Source: Flaccisagitta enflata (Eukaryota > Chaetognatha > Sagittoidea > Aphragmophora). From it: a stretch of DNA of 64,000 nt. The notes below the pieces were generated by a model, which was not told where the DNA came from, did not search any database, and saw only the letters and a program-made list of their open reading frames with translations. A program made the position numbers and the translations under genes. The stretch lies in the NCBI GenBank assembly GCA_965153355.1, contig OZ231127.1:53878001-53942000 (forward strand), in the 5' to 3' direction. Positions 50,633 to 63,231 of the stretch are shown piece after piece; the stretch's first letter is position 1, and each line of letters opens with the position of its first letter.

Positions 50633-53600
50633 CTAGCGATTCATTTTCAGCATTCCACCAACGTTTTGATTTCTGGGAAGGGTCGTGTGATGCATTGATG
50701 GCGAATGAGGATGCTGTTCCGCTGTGAGACGCATGAGTTCTTCGTGGGAGTCGACGATTCTGACGTGGAAGGGACTGCCGGGGACGTGATCCCCCGACCA
50801 CTTCACTTGCACGATGTAGTCGCCAACTTCGGTCGGGTCATATCGGCACAAAATCGTTCTGTCCTTTTGACTCTCTCTTTGCATCTCCACTCTAAAGGCC
50901 CCCTTGGGTCCCCTGACTCTGACGGTAAGTTGTCCCGCGCCGGCGCCTTTGGTTTCGCATATAAATCTGCTTTGGTAAGTCGCGAGTATGCCGTGTTCCA
51001 CGCCCGGTCCGGTCACTCTGACCTTGGACGCGTCGGGCGCGCTGGAAATCCTCAACACGTAAGGACTTCCCGGTACATTTTCCCCGTTGTACTTGATTTG
51101 CAGAATGTGTCTGCCGGCCTCTTGAGGTCGAATATTCAAAGTAAAGGTTCCATCTCTGTGATCAAATAACTCGCAGAAAGCCACCATGTGAGGCCCGCTG
51201 CAGGTGGCGGTGAGCTCCCCGGGACCAGCTCTTCTCGTATCGATGAAAGATTTGATTTCTTTTCCAAGAATCCCGACTCTCAGACCTTCGCCGGAACAAA
51301 CTACTTTGGATGGATCGGAATTGGGGCCGATGTTGACTTTGAATGGAGAACCTTTGATTTGGCGGTCATTCCACAGTATATTCAAGAGGTAGGCACCGGG
51401 CGTTTGAGCGCTGTAACTGCATTTATACGTGTCTGTTGAGGTCTGCACGACTCTCACGTCAACATCTTGTTTGACACCACTGAGGCGCACTGTTGGTTTG
51501 CCGGGACCGGCTTCTGTACCATCGATGATAAATTCCGCATCCTCCGCTACTCTCGCCTCGCTGGCGCCTCTTCCCTTGATCAAGACTTTCGTGGCGTCGA
51601 TGCTTTTCTTCGCAGCCGTGGCTTTGGCCATCATAGGAAAATGGGGAAGCAAGGATTCGTTCCAGAAGGTATTTATTCTGTGTTCTCCAGCTTCTCTGGC
51701 CGTGAAACGAAGAATCTGTTTACCATTAGGCCCAACATCTATGTCGTGTGGTACCACTCCCCCGGGGCCTAGAATCTGGGCGGTCATTTTACCAGGACCC
51801 GCATCTCCCGCTTCAAATGCCATTTGCTTTTCTTGTCCAACTGTCAATGCCATATATCCCTCTTGCGTAAGATGACTCGACCAGCCTCCAGCTATTCTTA
51901 TTTTTCGGGGATCTGTTATTTTAGGATGGAAAGGACTTCCCGGTACCTCTTTTCCATTCCACTTAACAATGACGTCATAATTGCCTACTTCAACTGGGAC
52001 GTAGGTGACCAAATACATGCCATTTCCTTCAGGCTCAATATTACATTTGGCGATGGAATTAGGGCCGTCAACCTGAACAAAGAGTTCTCCCTTGAGGCCT
52101 TGTGCATTGACGATGAATGTTGCAGATTCATCTTCGATGCCATTATAAAGTCCATCACCATGTGCCGTTGCCATTCCTGCTTCTAACACTTCAAAATTGT
52201 ATGGGTTTTTAGGCAAAGGTTCACCACCATAATTTACAGCCATTTTATGTCTTCCCACTTCAAATGGAGTAAATGTGACTCTTTTTGTGGATGATGATGT
52301 TTCTTCCTTTAAGGAGAAATTGACTTTTCTGCCCGATGGTGCATTGATTTTGACATCCAAGTCTGCCTCGCCTGCTTCTTGCGTGGATATTTTGGCAGTG
52401 CTCTCTTGACCAACTGTGATATCTTCATTGGGTAACTCAACATTGACTCTGTTTGGATCAAAAGCTTTACAACCAAATGGACTTCCTCCAATTGGCTTCC
52501 CTTCAAAAAATACTTGGATGATGTAGTTACCAGCCACACTTGGAGTGAACTCGACCTTGTAGTCGCCATTTTTCTGTTGGAAGTGTTTGGATGGTATACT
52601 TTCACCCTTTGGTCCATTAATCTTTATGTCAACATCAGCATCTCCAGCCTCTTTACAGTGAATGAAAAAGTTGGTCTTCTTGTCAACTGGAACGACCCCT
52701 AATCCAGGTCCACTGACGGTTACTTTGCCACTGTCAATTATTTTTGTCAAAAATGGACTTCCAGGCACTGATTTTCCATGGAATTTCAGAAATACTTGAT
52801 GAACCTGAGCCGCAGTTGGTACAAAGGTAACTTCAAATTGACCCTCTCCCAATGGTCGTGCTTGGTTTGGTACCCTTATACCACCTTCTTGTGTTAGAAC
52901 TGATATTTCCAGATTGCCATCTCCCGCGTTGCTGGCATCCACCACGAAAGAGACAGGTTTCCCAACATAGCCCTTTGGAATTTCAGACACATGGATGCTA
53001 GCTACATCATAAACATTTACAATGAAAGGACTGCCTGGCACTGGAGCTCCGCCATATTCAACTGCAACAGAGTGATCACCTACTTCTTTGGGTGTGAATT
53101 CAACCTGAAATCCTGTATTCACTGTTCCCAAAATTTCAGTTGGAACTTTGGCATTTGAGGGGCTAAAGATGGTTGTCTCCAGTTCTGCTTCGCCAGCTCT
53201 CTTTGCTTCCACATTAAAGGATGCCAATTCATTTATTGGAGTGCTTTGCAGGAAATCGCCTGAAAAGTTTACTTGAGATGGATCGATAATTGGGATGAAA
53301 AAAGGAGACCCTTTTATTGGGTCATCGTTGAACGTTATATCAACCTGGTGAGGATCTAAATTTTGAGGGATAAATGTCAGAAGGAACCGGCCTTTTCCAC
53401 CTTGGGGAAGCGGTTCCACTCTATTTGGAACCATGCCATCATTTACTGCTATTTCAAGTTTTCCTTCTCCAGCGACACTTGCATCGATGAACATCTCCAA
53501 TGGTTTGCCCAAGATTCCATGAGGGACCTCATCAACAATGACATGACCTGCATCAGATGATTTGACATAAAATGGACTGCCTGGGATGGGTGTTCCTGCA

Positions 53601-56600
53601 TAGAGTATCTCAATGATGTGTGTTCCAATCTGGGATATCTTGTACTCTACCCTTGCATCTCCTTTTAATGGATCACCAGTTTGTTTGAATGGTATTGCTT
53701 GCCCAGATGGACTCGAGATGTGAATATCCATATCAGCCAATGCCCCACTTTTGCTTGCATCAATGTCAAAATATGTTTTCTTATTGACCAGCGCATGACT
53801 GAGACCAGGCCCTGAGGCTTCGACCTTAAAGGGGTCTACCACATAACAGAGAAATGGAGACCCACCCACAGGGTCAGCGTTGAAAAGAATATCTACATAA
53901 TGTTCAACTGCTTCATTTGGGGTAAAAGAAACAAGGAATCGTCCACCTCCTTGTGGAGTCACTTGATTAGGAATGGCACCATCATTAACGGCTATCTCCA
54001 AATTCCCTTCTCCAGCTTTACCAACATCAAGCCAGAATGATATGGGCTTATTGATCAAGTAAACTCCTGCAAAATTTTCCACTTGAATGCTGTTAGCACT
54101 GTATGCCTTGACAGTAAAAGGTGATGCAGCAACTGGTACATCATCAAAGGATAAAACGATTGTGTGATTGCCAACTATTTCTGGAGTATATTCTATGGAA
54201 AATTCACCTGATGAAATTTCTCGTATCTGGAAAGGGAGCAAGGTTTTTTGAGGAGAAGTAATTGTGGCTTTTATTGGCGCAATGCCAGCATCATTTGTAT
54301 CAACTTTGATTGTTGCGAGCTGACCCACGGGCACTAGATGCAGTCCAGAGCCAGAAACAATCACTCTGCTGGGATCTATAATGTTACACTGAAAGGGGCT
54401 GCCTGGGATGGCTACCTCATTGAATGCAATTTCAATTTCATGATTTCCCGGATCTTTTGGTGTGAATGATCCCAAGAATCTGTAAGAACCTATATTTTGT
54501 GCAGAGCATGGAACCGCGCCATCATTGACTGATAATTCTAGGTTTCCCGAACCAGCTTGTAAGCAATCAATTTCAAATTTAACTGGCTTTCCAACCATAC
54601 CTTTTGGAGGAATATCTCCAACAACTACTTTTCGAGCATCAAATGCGTGACAAAGAAATGGAGTCCCCGCAACCAATTGGTCCTCATAGAGAACTTCTAC
54701 TTGGTGATCTCCCACCTCTTTTGGAATAAATTGTGCATTGTATACTTCATGTCCTTGGTTCAATAAATCGACATCAAGTGAGTTTCTTGTTGGTGAAGTA
54801 ATAATGCATTTTATATCCCCTCTCCCAGCATCGGTTGTGTCAATTGTGAAACTGGTAAGTTGACCAACTGGAACACATTTCACATGGTCCGATGTGACAC
54901 TTACAGAGGATGTATCAACCACCTTCAATGAGTGAGGAGAACCACGCACTTCAATTCCGTTGAGATAAACATGTACTGCAAATGATCCTGGGCCATCTGG
55001 TGTGAATTTGATCTTTGAGGATGATGTAGTTGGATCCTCATAGACTTTGGCTTTTACGGGTCTTCCAGCATGAAGTGTTTCACAAGTGACTTCTCCTTTC
55101 CCAGATCGTGACAAGTCTACTTGTAACTCGACTGGGTTTCCAGTTATGCCTCTCTCTGGTCCACTTATGATAGCATAGCGTGGATCAAAAACATCAATAG
55201 GAAATGGACTTCCTTTGATTGCTACTCCATCACAAGAAACATTCAATTTCCAGTCACCATACTCTGTTGCCGTTATGCTGGTTATAAACGCAGCCCCTCT
55301 TTCTGAGAGAGGCACTGAGTGTCTTGCACCATTTGGAGACACAAGTTCCACATGTAAATCTGAACTGCCAGCTCCATTTGGATGCAACATCACTTCTTTT
55401 GGTACACCCACTGGGCATCGTTCCAAACCAGTAACAGTGACTTTGGACAAATCTGGTTTGGCAAACACTATCAATGGTGATCCAGCGACATGCGCTCCAT
55501 TGTGTAAAACTGTCAGCTTATGATCTCCCGATTCTGAAGTAGTGAAAAATCCCTCACCACCCCCACCCCCGGGCGACCAACTGAATTGCACTGGACATTT
55601 ATGATGAGGTCCTTGAACTTCGGCCTTAATGTCTTTCCTATCCACGTCTTCATCGAGAAAACTGACCAGAAATCTGGATGGTTGACCAACCGTCACAACA
55701 CTCTGCCCACTCATAGAAATTGCCACCTGATCCTCCGCGTTTTTGTGTGGCTTCACAAACTGATAATTGGATACATACGCCATCACCGCCAATGGTTCTA
55801 CCTCAGGATCGCTCATTTCTTTTGAACTGATGATTTGTTCAACGCCCAACTTCTTGCCCGCCTCAATGCCAGCCTGACAATTTTGTTTCCATTTGTCTGG
55901 CGTCCTGGGTATATTGGGATAACCCTCTTGATGATGTCCTAAGGCCTCCAATAGCGACATGAGCGCAAACCCATCATTCCAATCGGTTGTGAAATTGGAA
56001 ACACTGACGCCAACTCGTGCCAAAACGCTGTTGACCCACCGCAGGGTCGCGTGATACCCAGGTGAGTCGTCTTTCATGTAATAAGACATGTAAGTCATAC
56101 CGGACAATTCATCCAAATCGGCGGAAGAAAGATCTTCCGGCGACACGATCAAAGGGATTCCAAAATGATCTTGAGCCAGATTCATGGCGCGTCTGTTGTT
56201 GTTGACCTTATCATCCTTGTTCAATTTGCGCCAATGTGGCAGCAGCCCCGGTTTACAATGATCCACCAACGCGCTAAGTGCGAGGCCGTCGTTCCAATCT
56301 CTGGTGAAATTTCTGACGCCCACTTCCGGAATCCAAGAGTTGAGCCAGGAAAGCATGAGCTTTTTGGGCGGCAATCCGGTTTTACCAATTTGGTAGCGCA
56401 AAATGAGATGCCAAATGAGGCCAAGAATCAACTTGAGGTTGCCATTGACCACGTCTTCATTTCCGATGTTGACCATCTTTATGTCATCGTCGGTCATCGC
56501 TCTGATGGCAATGGTAACGTTCTCCAGCTGCTGATGTTGATTAATTGGCTTCAAAATGGGCCTGCCTCTGACTTTGCTGTTGGGTTGCTGCAAGACGTCG

Positions 56601-56887
56601 ATGAGGGCGATCAGTTTCACGCCGTCGCAAAAGTCGTACTGCAGGTCCTCGATAGACAACCCCACTGGACGCAATTGTTCGTTCACCCAATTTGTGAAAG
56701 TGCTTTTCTGTATTTGAATCCATCGGTCGTCTCCCGGGATCGAGCCTTTGAGACACATGGCCGCGGTGCCCTCGGGAGACCGCGCGTACTCGCCTTTGCG
56801 TCGATCGGAAGGAGATAAGGGAATCGGAGGCGGGGAAGCGTGTCTCTGCATCGTGTATGGTGACGACGGTGACGTGGCTGTAGCCAT
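50633..56887 (-). CDS. jbug-like: jitterbug-type filamin with three calponin-homology domains and about 18 filamin repeats, 2084 residues, intronless
   Basis: An actin-crosslinking cytoskeletal protein. After a Ser/Pro-rich head (1-55) come three calponin-homology domains: CH1 about 56-166, CH2 about 173-270 and CH3 about 278-376. Ordinary filamins have two CH domains; three is the mark of Drosophila Jitterbug and C. elegans FLN-2. About 18 immunoglobulin-like filamin repeats (about 390-2045) follow, each ending with a PGSPF/KGSPF-type motif; repeat 13 (PKNPY) and repeat 15 (LPHFP) deviate. The C-tail holds [13 protein letters not shown] see no hinge. The ATG has A at -3 and G at +4. The 6.3-kb frame has no splice interruption, unusual for an animal filamin. 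Base composition is GC-rich in the first and last kilobase and AT-rich between. The stop codon is followed within 40 bp by a CTTT/GAAA array. Confidence 0.95.
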   Translation of the reverse strand: MATATSPSSPYTMQRHASPPPIPLSPSDRRKGEYARSPEGTAAMCLKGSIPGDDRWIQIQKSTFTNWVNEQLRPVGLSIEDLQYDFCDGVKLIALIDVLQQPNSKVRGRPILKPINQHQQLENVTIAIRAMTDDDIKMVNIGNEDVVNGNLKLILGLIWHLILRYQIGKTGLPPKKLMLSWLNSWIPEVGVRNFTRDWNDGLALSALVDHCKPGLLPHWRKLNKDDKVNNNRRAMNLAQDHFGIPLIVSPEDLSSADLDELSGMTYMSYYMKDDSPGYHATLRWVNSVLARVGVSVSNFTTDWNDGFALMSLLEALGHHQEGYPNIPRTPDKWKQNCQAGIEAGKKLGVEQIISSKEMSDPEVEPLAVMAYVSNYQFVKPHKNAEDQVAISMSGQSVVTVGQPSRFLVSFLDEDVDRKDIKAEVQGPHHKCPVQFSWSPGGGGGEGFFTTSESGDHKLTVLHNGAHVAGSPLIVFAKPDLSKVTVTGLERCPVGVPKEVMLHPNGAGSSDLHVELVSPNGARHSVPLSERGAAFITSITATEYGDWKLNVSCDGVAIKGSPFPIDVFDPRYAIISGPERGITGNPVELQVDLSRSGKGEVTCETLHAGRPVKAKVYEDPTTSSSKIKFTPDGPGSFAVHVYLNGIEVRGSPHSLKVVDTSSVSVTSDHVKCVPVGQLTSFTIDTTDAGRGDIKCIITSPTRNSLDVDLLNQGHEVYNAQFIPKEVGDHQVEVLYEDQLVAGTPFLCHAFDARKVVVGDIPPKGMVGKPVKFEIDCLQAGSGNLELSVNDGAVPCSAQNIGSYRFLGSFTPKDPGNHEIEIAFNEVAIPGSPFQCNIIDPSRVIVSGSGLHLVPVGQLATIKVDTNDAGIAPIKATITSPQKTLLPFQIREISSGEFSIEYTPEIVGNHTIVLSFDDVPVAASPFTVKAYSANSIQVENFAGVYLINKPISFWLDVGKAGEGNLEIAVNDGAIPNQVTPQGGGRFLVSFTPNEAVEHYVDILFNADPVGGSPFLCYVVDPFKVEASGPGLSHALVNKKTYFDIDASKSGALADMDIHISSPSGQAIPFKQTGDPLKGDARVEYKISQIGTHIIEILYAGTPIPGSPFYVKSSDAGHVIVDEVPHGILGKPLEMFIDASVAGEGKLEIAVNDGMVPNRVEPLPQGGKGRFLLTFIPQNLDPHQVDITFNDDPIKGSPFFIPIIDPSQVNFSGDFLQSTPINELASFNVEAKRAGEAELETTIFSPSNAKVPTEILGTVNTGFQVEFTPKEVGDHSVAVEYGGAPVPGSPFIVNVYDVASIHVSEIPKGYVGKPVSFVVDASNAGDGNLEISVLTQEGGIRVPNQARPLGEGQFEVTFVPTAAQVHQVFLKFHGKSVPGSPFLTKIIDSGKVTVSGPGLGVVPVDKKTNFFIHCKEAGDADVDIKINGPKGESIPSKHFQQKNGDYKVEFTPSVAGNYIIQVFFEGKPIGGSPFGCKAFDPNRVNVELPNEDITVGQESTAKISTQEAGEADLDVKINAPSGRKVNFSLKEETSSSTKRVTFTPFEVGRHKMAVNYGGEPLPKNPYNFEVLEAGMATAHGDGLYNGIEDESATFIVNAQGLKGELFVQVDGPNSIAKCNIEPEGNGMYLVTYVPVEVGNYDVIVKWNGKEVPGSPFHPKITDPRKIRIAGGWSSHLTQEGYMALTVGQEKQMAFEAGDAGPGKMTAQILGPGGVVPHDIDVGPNGKQILRFTAREAGEHRINTFWNESLLPHFPMMAKATAAKKSIDATKVLIKGRGASEARVAEDAEFIIDGTEAGPGKPTVRLSGVKQDVDVRVVQTSTDTYKCSYSAQTPGAYLLNILWNDRQIKGSPFKVNIGPNSDPSKVVCSGEGLRVGILGKEIKSFIDTRRAGPGELTATCSGPHMVAFCELFDHRDGTFTLNIRPQEAGRHILQIKYNGENVPGSPYVLRISSAPDASKVRVTGPGVEHGILATYQSRFICETKGAGAGQLTVRVRGPKGAFRVEMQRESQKDRTILCRYDPTEVGDYIVQVKWSGDHVPGSPFHVRIVDSHEELMRLTAEQHPHSPSMHHTTLPRNQNVGGMLKMNR

Positions 56888-57477
56888 TGTGTTTGAGTTT
56901 TGTCTATTTTTTAAAGGAGGAGATTATCCGAATTTACATTCTCTTTCAAATTAGAGTTTTCTTGTCAAATTCGGATTTCGATTGACGAGATGATTCAGAT
57001 AATCTAAGTTGAAAAATGACGCGAAAGAAGTGCCACGGGGTTGACAGAGCGTAGTTACAATATTCATTTTCGACAAAACCGTTTTAGAGAAATCTTCGTT
57101 CTCTCTATCATTTCTCCCATTCAAAATGAACTTGGGAGTTGATTAACATCCATTTTGTCACTAACGAATGACATTTAGCTATTCTATTTGTTTCGAAATT
57201 CAAAATCTGAAAAGTTCTTTATTATTTTTAACGTGAATTTTTGTGCCAAGATGCATTTTTTGGTGCAGAGTGAGAATAAATTGTCGTTGGGGGGTGAAAA
57301 TGCTCGATGATGAAAAAGTTCAATATTAAATGTTTATCCACGCAAAATTTAGAAAAGGAGAAAGTGTGTGTGAGAGAGAGAGAGGGATAGAGAAAGCAAA
57401 AAGAAAATGAGAATGAGAAAGTGCAAGAGTGAAAAAAGAGAAATATTCTGAGCCCAGAAATCGAGAAAGAGAGAGAG

Positions 57478-57481
<4 letters not shown>
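56888..57481. other. 5' flank of the jitterbug-type gene, intergenic
   Basis: Probable promoter and leader region. GAGAGAGAGAGGGATAG and similar GA-rich pieces begin near 57373 and lead into the GA array. Confidence 0.45.

Positions 57482-57558
<77 letters not shown>
57482..57558. repeat. (GA)n microsatellite
   Basis: About 37 GA dinucleotides. Confidence 0.97.
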
Positions 57559-57560
<2 letters not shown>

Positions 57561-58132
57561 AAGAAAAAAAACACGAGCTGGTGTGATTGGTGAGGGTTTT
57601 TTTAATTCCAGGTAAGTTTGTTCTATCCTCCATCTCGAATCGTCATCCATTTTCCCCCTCTTCTTCTTCTTTGCTCACCTTTCTCTCCCTCTCCTCTCTT
57701 TTCCATCTCGTTTTCACTCTCCCAGAGCAACCATCCCACTCTCAAAAAGAGAAACTATTTTTGCTTTCTTTTTCCAAAACTTTCATTCAATTTGGTTCGA
57801 AAAACCCCGCAAAAAGAAAGCGAGATGCCATTTCTATTCGTTGCCTAGATTTGATTCCACATTTTGGGGCTGAGGTAAGGAACCTTTTCCTCGTCCTCCT
57901 CTTTCTCTTCCTTTTCTCTCCTCTTGTTTCTTTTTTCATCGATTTTGCCATCACCTTCATTTCTTCCTCCCCATATATTGTGTGCATCGTGTTCCCTTGT
58001 ATGAGGCCTTCATAAAAGGATACAAATCGGTCCAAAAGATGATTTTGTTGAGATTTGCTAGAGCGCATGCCAAGGGACAGAACAACAAATTATACCCAAA
58101 AGAGGCTTGACTATTACATTTTTAGTCGCGTG
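57559..58132. other. intergenic with two good splice-donor-like sites
   Basis: CCAGGTAAGTTTG (57609) and CTGAGGTAAGG (57871) match donor sites on the plus strand, but the adjoining frames carry no recognisable protein. A spliced non-coding RNA cannot be ruled out. Confidence 0.3.
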
Positions 58133-58385
58133 CACGCAACTCTACATGTTGCTCTGTTGGTCCGTCGGTTCTCAAATTTTTAGATTTTGGAATTTTTGGG
58201 GTATTGTAAGGTGAATTAAGTTGTTTAAATGGATGGGGAGGAAGGAAGGAAGGTAGGAAGGAAGGAAAGAAGGAAGGAGGGAGGGCAGGAAGGGAGCTAG
58301 GAAGGAAAATAAGGAGGATAGGAAGGAATAGGTAGTTGTGTGCAATTGTGAAACGCAGCATGCGAGTGTTGGCCAGTTGGGTTTG
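58133..58385 (-). mobile_element. dispersed repeat family B, reverse copy with GGAA array
   Basis: It begins TAGTCGCGTGCACGCAACTC, GCTCTGTTGGTCCGTCGG, then a GGAA/AGGAAGG array (about 58230-58335), and ends near GCATGCGAGTGTTGGCC. It is another copy where the interior is a tandem repeat and the ends are shared. Confidence 0.6.
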
Positions 58386-58736
58386 TTATAATAGAATCGT
58401 GAAAAGCATATTCTCATAAAATTCAAACAATGGAACAATGTAGATTTCAATAATTAGCCTGAAAAACTATTGGGATTCAATATGAGCTAGTGAGCCGAGA
58501 AATAACGGGGGCAACTCACCGGAAAATTGGTGCTTACAAATTATTCCACCAATCAAAACTAATTAGGCCTTGACCTCACCCATCACTTGACAATCTGAAA
58601 TCGTTGTTTATCCGGCTTTGGTATCTAATCATTCAGCTTTGCATATTCTGGTGATGTCTCATTTCCCACAAATTGGCCTCTGCTCACTCGCCAATCCCAT
58701 TTTTGAATTTTACGTCTATTTCTTTCTCATCCTCTT
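58386..58736. other. intergenic, no gene seen
   Basis: No supported gene. Confidence 0.5.
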
Positions 58737-59452
58737 TTAATCTTTGTTCATGTGACTCTTCAGCATCCTCTTGCTCGGTAGTTTTGTCAGTCGGTTTGTT
58801 TGTTTGTTTGTTAGCCAACTATGTATTCGTTCGAATTTAGGGAATTGTCTCATCGATAGAGAGGGTCGAGAAGGAAGAAGTAAAGTCAGAAGAGGAGATA
58901 CGAGATAGTAGTTGGAGGCCGGAGCCGGCGGAGGCGGCGGCGCAGGCGGAGGACGGCCACGACGAGGACGCTGAGGCGGCGGCGCCGGAAGCGGGGGGAC
59001 GTCAAACGACGGGTGCGCAGATAAGAACGCAGTAACGTCCAATGGGATGTTCCAAAGATCAGCCGGGACTAATTGAGTTCGGCGAGCGGGGCAATCAAAT
59101 AAATGTCTGACCGTTTGCGACTCAAGCAGACATAGATGGCAGAGGTCCTCTTGTGACCTGCCAATGCGAAATTGGTAGTCTCGTAGGTTTGAGCAGAAAC
59201 CTGATCTAAGTTGAGACATAATGGCCCTTGTCTTACGAGGGAGAGCCTTCCCCTTAGCGCTGATGGGAGGCGCCAATTGGCCTAAAACTCTATTTGGGGC
59301 TTGACGGCTGATTGTGTCGCGAACAACGTCGGAGTGGATGGACTTGATGGATTCGCCATAAGTGCCAGGGGCATCCAGATAAGGGTGAACCTGATCGATG
59401 ACCTTTGACCTTAAGGTTTCCTTCATCTGGCGGCGCCCAGGATGGCGCGTGA
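58737..59452 (-). mobile_element. 3' end of a jockey-like non-LTR retrotransposon (5'-truncated)
   Basis: The frame has the tail signature of the reverse-transcriptase polyprotein of jockey-type elements: LPRKTRAIMSQLRSGFCSNL, then CHLCLLESQTVRHLFDCP (a C-x2-C...H-x4-C zinc-like motif) and PADLWNIPLDVTAFL. The upstream residues (RHPGRRQMKETLRSKV) look like the end of the region after reverse transcriptase. The remaining endonuclease and reverse transcriptase parts are absent, so it is a dead 5'-truncated copy. A proline/arginine-rich stretch (PPPQRPRRGRPPPAPPPPP) follows the zinc motif. The residual frame is 229 codons; upstream sequence runs into a family A-like tract at about 59455. I see no poly(A) tail. 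Confidence 0.8.
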
Positions 59453-59454
59453 CA

Positions 59455-59545
59455 ACTTCAGTCGGTCGGTTGATCTTGCCTGTTTGTTGCTGTTTTTTTT
59501 TCTTTTTGCGTTACTGCCCCTGCCTAGTTGATCTTTTTCGACATC
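59455..59545 (-). mobile_element. family A fragment next to the retrotransposon
   Basis: TTCAGTCGGTCGGTTGATC, a T-rich tract with TTTTTTTTCTTTTTGCG and TTACTGCCCCTGCC match the middle of a reverse family A copy. Confidence 0.5.
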
Positions 59546-59652
59546 AACCCTATCCTACCTCCAGCGCCAGTTTTTCTTCTCTTTAGACTATTTCTGTTTC
59601 TATTTCTTTTTCCAATTTGATAAGTTTACATATCTATTTTTCTATCCTTCCA

Positions 59653-60004
59653 TACTTCTTCTTTTTCCTCTTCTTCTTCTCATTTTTTTCGGTTGATTCT
59701 TCTTCCACCTTTCTTCTTCTTCTTCTTCTTCTTCTTCTTCTTCTTCTTCTTCTTCTTCTTCTTCTTCTTCTTCTTCTTCTTCTTCTTCTTCTTCTTCTTT
59801 TTCTTTTTCTTCCTCTTCTTCTTCTTTTTCTTCTTCTTCTTCTTCTTCTTCTTCTTCTTCTTCTTCTTCTCTTTTTTCTTCTTCTTCTTCTTCTTCTTCT
59901 TCTTCTTCTTTTTCTTTTTCTTTTTCTTTTTCTTCTTCTTCTTCTTCTTCTTCTTCTTCTTCATCTTCTCCTTCTTCTTCTTTCTCTTCTTCTTTTTCAT
60001 CATC
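59653..60004. repeat. (CTT)n array
   Basis: About 290 bp of CTT (59710-59998) with short TTTTTC interruptions. All frames across it are polymers of L, F, S or K. Confidence 0.98.
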
Positions 60005-60265
60005 TAAGCTTTGTTCTCTTCCCCCTCACTTCAACATTCCGTCGCTTGGGTGAGTTCAACGAAACTTACTTTTTTCTATGTTTACTTTTACGAGGGTCTT
60101 ACTCGGATAGAAATGAACACAAGAGTTCCATCTTACACGTCACGAAGACGCTCTGCGTGTTGACCAAAAGGTAAGGTGCCTTTGATTTGACTTGGAGGTC
60201 AGTGAGGCGTATTCTCAATTAAGAAAATAAGACCAACAAGATATATGGAGAAAATGGCGAGAAAA

Positions 60266-60268
<3 letters not shown>
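60005..60268. other. intergenic, no gene seen
   Basis: A donor-like AAAAGGTAAGG at 60168-60178 is noted but no coding exon can be supported. Confidence 0.4.

Positions 60269-60348
<80 letters not shown>
60269..60348. repeat. (GA)n microsatellite
   Basis: About 40 GA dinucleotides. Confidence 0.97.
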
Positions 60349-61161
<813 letters not shown>

Positions 61162-61876
61162 ACTGTAAAACAATTTGTTCAACTATGAAATCAGAAATTG
61201 TCTACGACATTGACTGATTTGAGCGCATTGCATTTATTAGCGAACCCTTTACACCTCGGAATTTTGGGTATTTCATGTTCATCATGTGTACTTTAAAAAA
61301 TCACCCAAAATGTTGTGATGAAAGATTGGGATCTATTGAAACGAATGATGGAATATTTGAAAAGATTGATTGCGTGAGAAACCGTTAACTGTTATGTCAT
61401 TTCTCTGGCTCTGACCCTAGCTCTGGCTCAGTTTAAGGTGACCAGTGATTACGGTCCCTGCCCAGATACCCGCGACTATCAAGCTGACATAGCCTAAGCC
61501 CTTTCATTCCATGGCCAAATCCTAAGTTAAGAAGTACATTTTGATGTTTTACAACAAAGTTCAGACTGTAATTTGTTCTGATAACTGTCCACAATTACCA
61601 TAGTCAGCTTAGGTGCCACCCTTAATGTGTTCCTGTGATGTTACGCGTCACGCTCAAACGGGTTCAGTCGCTACGCATCTGGAAAAAGTGTTCTGCTCAT
61701 ACTCATACTTTCCTTCAACAATATGTTAAACGAGAGCTAATGTAAATGTTTTTTAGGTCGTTAGAAATTTCCGTCTCAGTAATCTAACTTTAAGAAATAG
61801 TCTCAAGACGGTGGGTTTCATGTTTTGTAATAATAGTTAGGGTGATGGTAATTGTAACTGCGACAATGAAGTGATA
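61162..61876. other. intergenic, no gene seen
   Basis: GGTCCCTGCCCAGATACCCGCG near 61455 resembles a worn family A piece. Nothing else is supported. Confidence 0.45.
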
Positions 61877-62158
<282 letters not shown>

Positions 62159-63058
62159 AAAAAGCTGATAACTATTGGGATGTTACCACCTAGATCAAAA
62201 GTTTGTCACCTGTATCTGTCACCTTTCTCTTCAAAAATCAATGAAGGTTTGAAATGATGTTGCAGTATCAAACTTGTTCCAGTTGCTATATTTTCAAGCT
62301 TGATGAATTAGAAATCATGAACAAAAAGAATCACAGTTCTCAATAGGTTGACAGACTTTTGATCTAGATAGTATTGTGACCATAGTAAATAAGGACGAGA
62401 CCAAAAACGGGGAGGGGAAAGAGAAAGATGAGCTCCCAGCTATAGGGATGGCGGTAAGAGGTAAGTACTTCACCAACAGAATACAGAGATAAATGAGGCA
62501 TGAAGTCTCACCTTTACATTGAATGGAACTTTTTCAATGAGGTCATTGAGATGTAATGTCTGCTGCACAAGGCCCGGAATTCGTGACCAAATTCAAGTAA
62601 TGGCCAATATATGTGCGCCTTGCTAAATGTGAAGATATGAATCAACGTTTTTTTTTTTTATGAATAAATGTTGTATATGTATGAAATATTGAAATGGATG
62701 AATGAAAGATAGCGTAGATAAGATATGATTGGTGCTACTCTTTGGTGAAAAAAAGCCATGGATTTTGTGATTTCTTGCGTTATCGACCGACCGACCGACG
62801 GACACAGCCTCTTACGGATGGGTGAGGACCCATATGAAATGTTTTTAACCGTTCTCGTGGCAACAAGGCCGTTCTTTCGAAGATGCTCCGATTGGAAACG
62901 GAGTGTTACTTGGCAATGTGTGAGTAGAGGGATAAAGGGGGAATATTACGGTTAATTTTTTTTTCCAAAAATGAATTTAAAAACGCCTAATTTCTTATTT
63001 TCAAAGATAGGTATAAGGAGAAAAAATAAGAGGTATAAAAAAAATTGATTTTTTACTT
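62159..63058. other. intergenic, no gene seen
   Basis: A worn family A-like tract CCGACCGACCGACGGACACAG lies at 62785-62806. No supported gene. Confidence 0.45.
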
Positions 63059-63064
63059 TTTAAT
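63059..63064 (-). promoter_or_regulatory. possible ATTAAA poly(A) signal
   Basis: Plus TTTAAT reads ATTAAA on the minus strand, about 42 bp past the stop codon of the arginine-rich frame. ATTAAA is the commonest variant of AATAAA. Confidence 0.4.
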
Positions 63065-63105
63065 AACAATACAAAGTAACATACATATATACATTTTTAC
63101 GAAAA

Positions 63106-63231
63106 TTATCTTCGTCTACGTCTTCTTCCAATTGTCTTAATTGTTCGTCGCAAGGCTCCACCACTTTTCCTTGTTCGTCGACGTCTTCCACGACGTCTTC
63201 TTCGGCGACGACCTCTACGTTTTCTCCCCAT
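63106..63231 (-). CDS. short arginine-rich, protamine-like protein, 41 residues
   Basis: Candidate sperm nuclear basic protein or other DNA-compacting peptide. The frame starts at an ATG with A at -3 and G at +4, reads MGRKRRG, then a 7-Arg run, G, 4 Arg, a TRKSGGALRRTIKTIG middle, and a 6-Arg end: 23 Arg and 3 Lys in 41 residues. The Arg codons are mixed (CGT, CGA, CGC, AGA, AGG), which suggests the residue rather than the DNA motif has been kept. A splice-acceptor-like TTCTCCACATTCTAG lies about 25 bp upstream and an ATTAAA 42 bp downstream. The competing frame over the same bases is acidic (rich in Glu, Asp and Val). I cannot prove either is translated. Protamines are known in many animals, but I do not recognise a specific one. 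Confidence 0.5.
   Translation of the reverse strand: MGRKRRGRRRRRRRGRRRRTRKSGGALRRTIKTIGRRRRRR

Noticed and set aside
57600-60178. Splice-donor-like GTAAGT/GTAAGG sites at 57611, 57874 and 60171
   Set aside because: No adjoining coding exon or matching acceptor could be supported from sequence alone.
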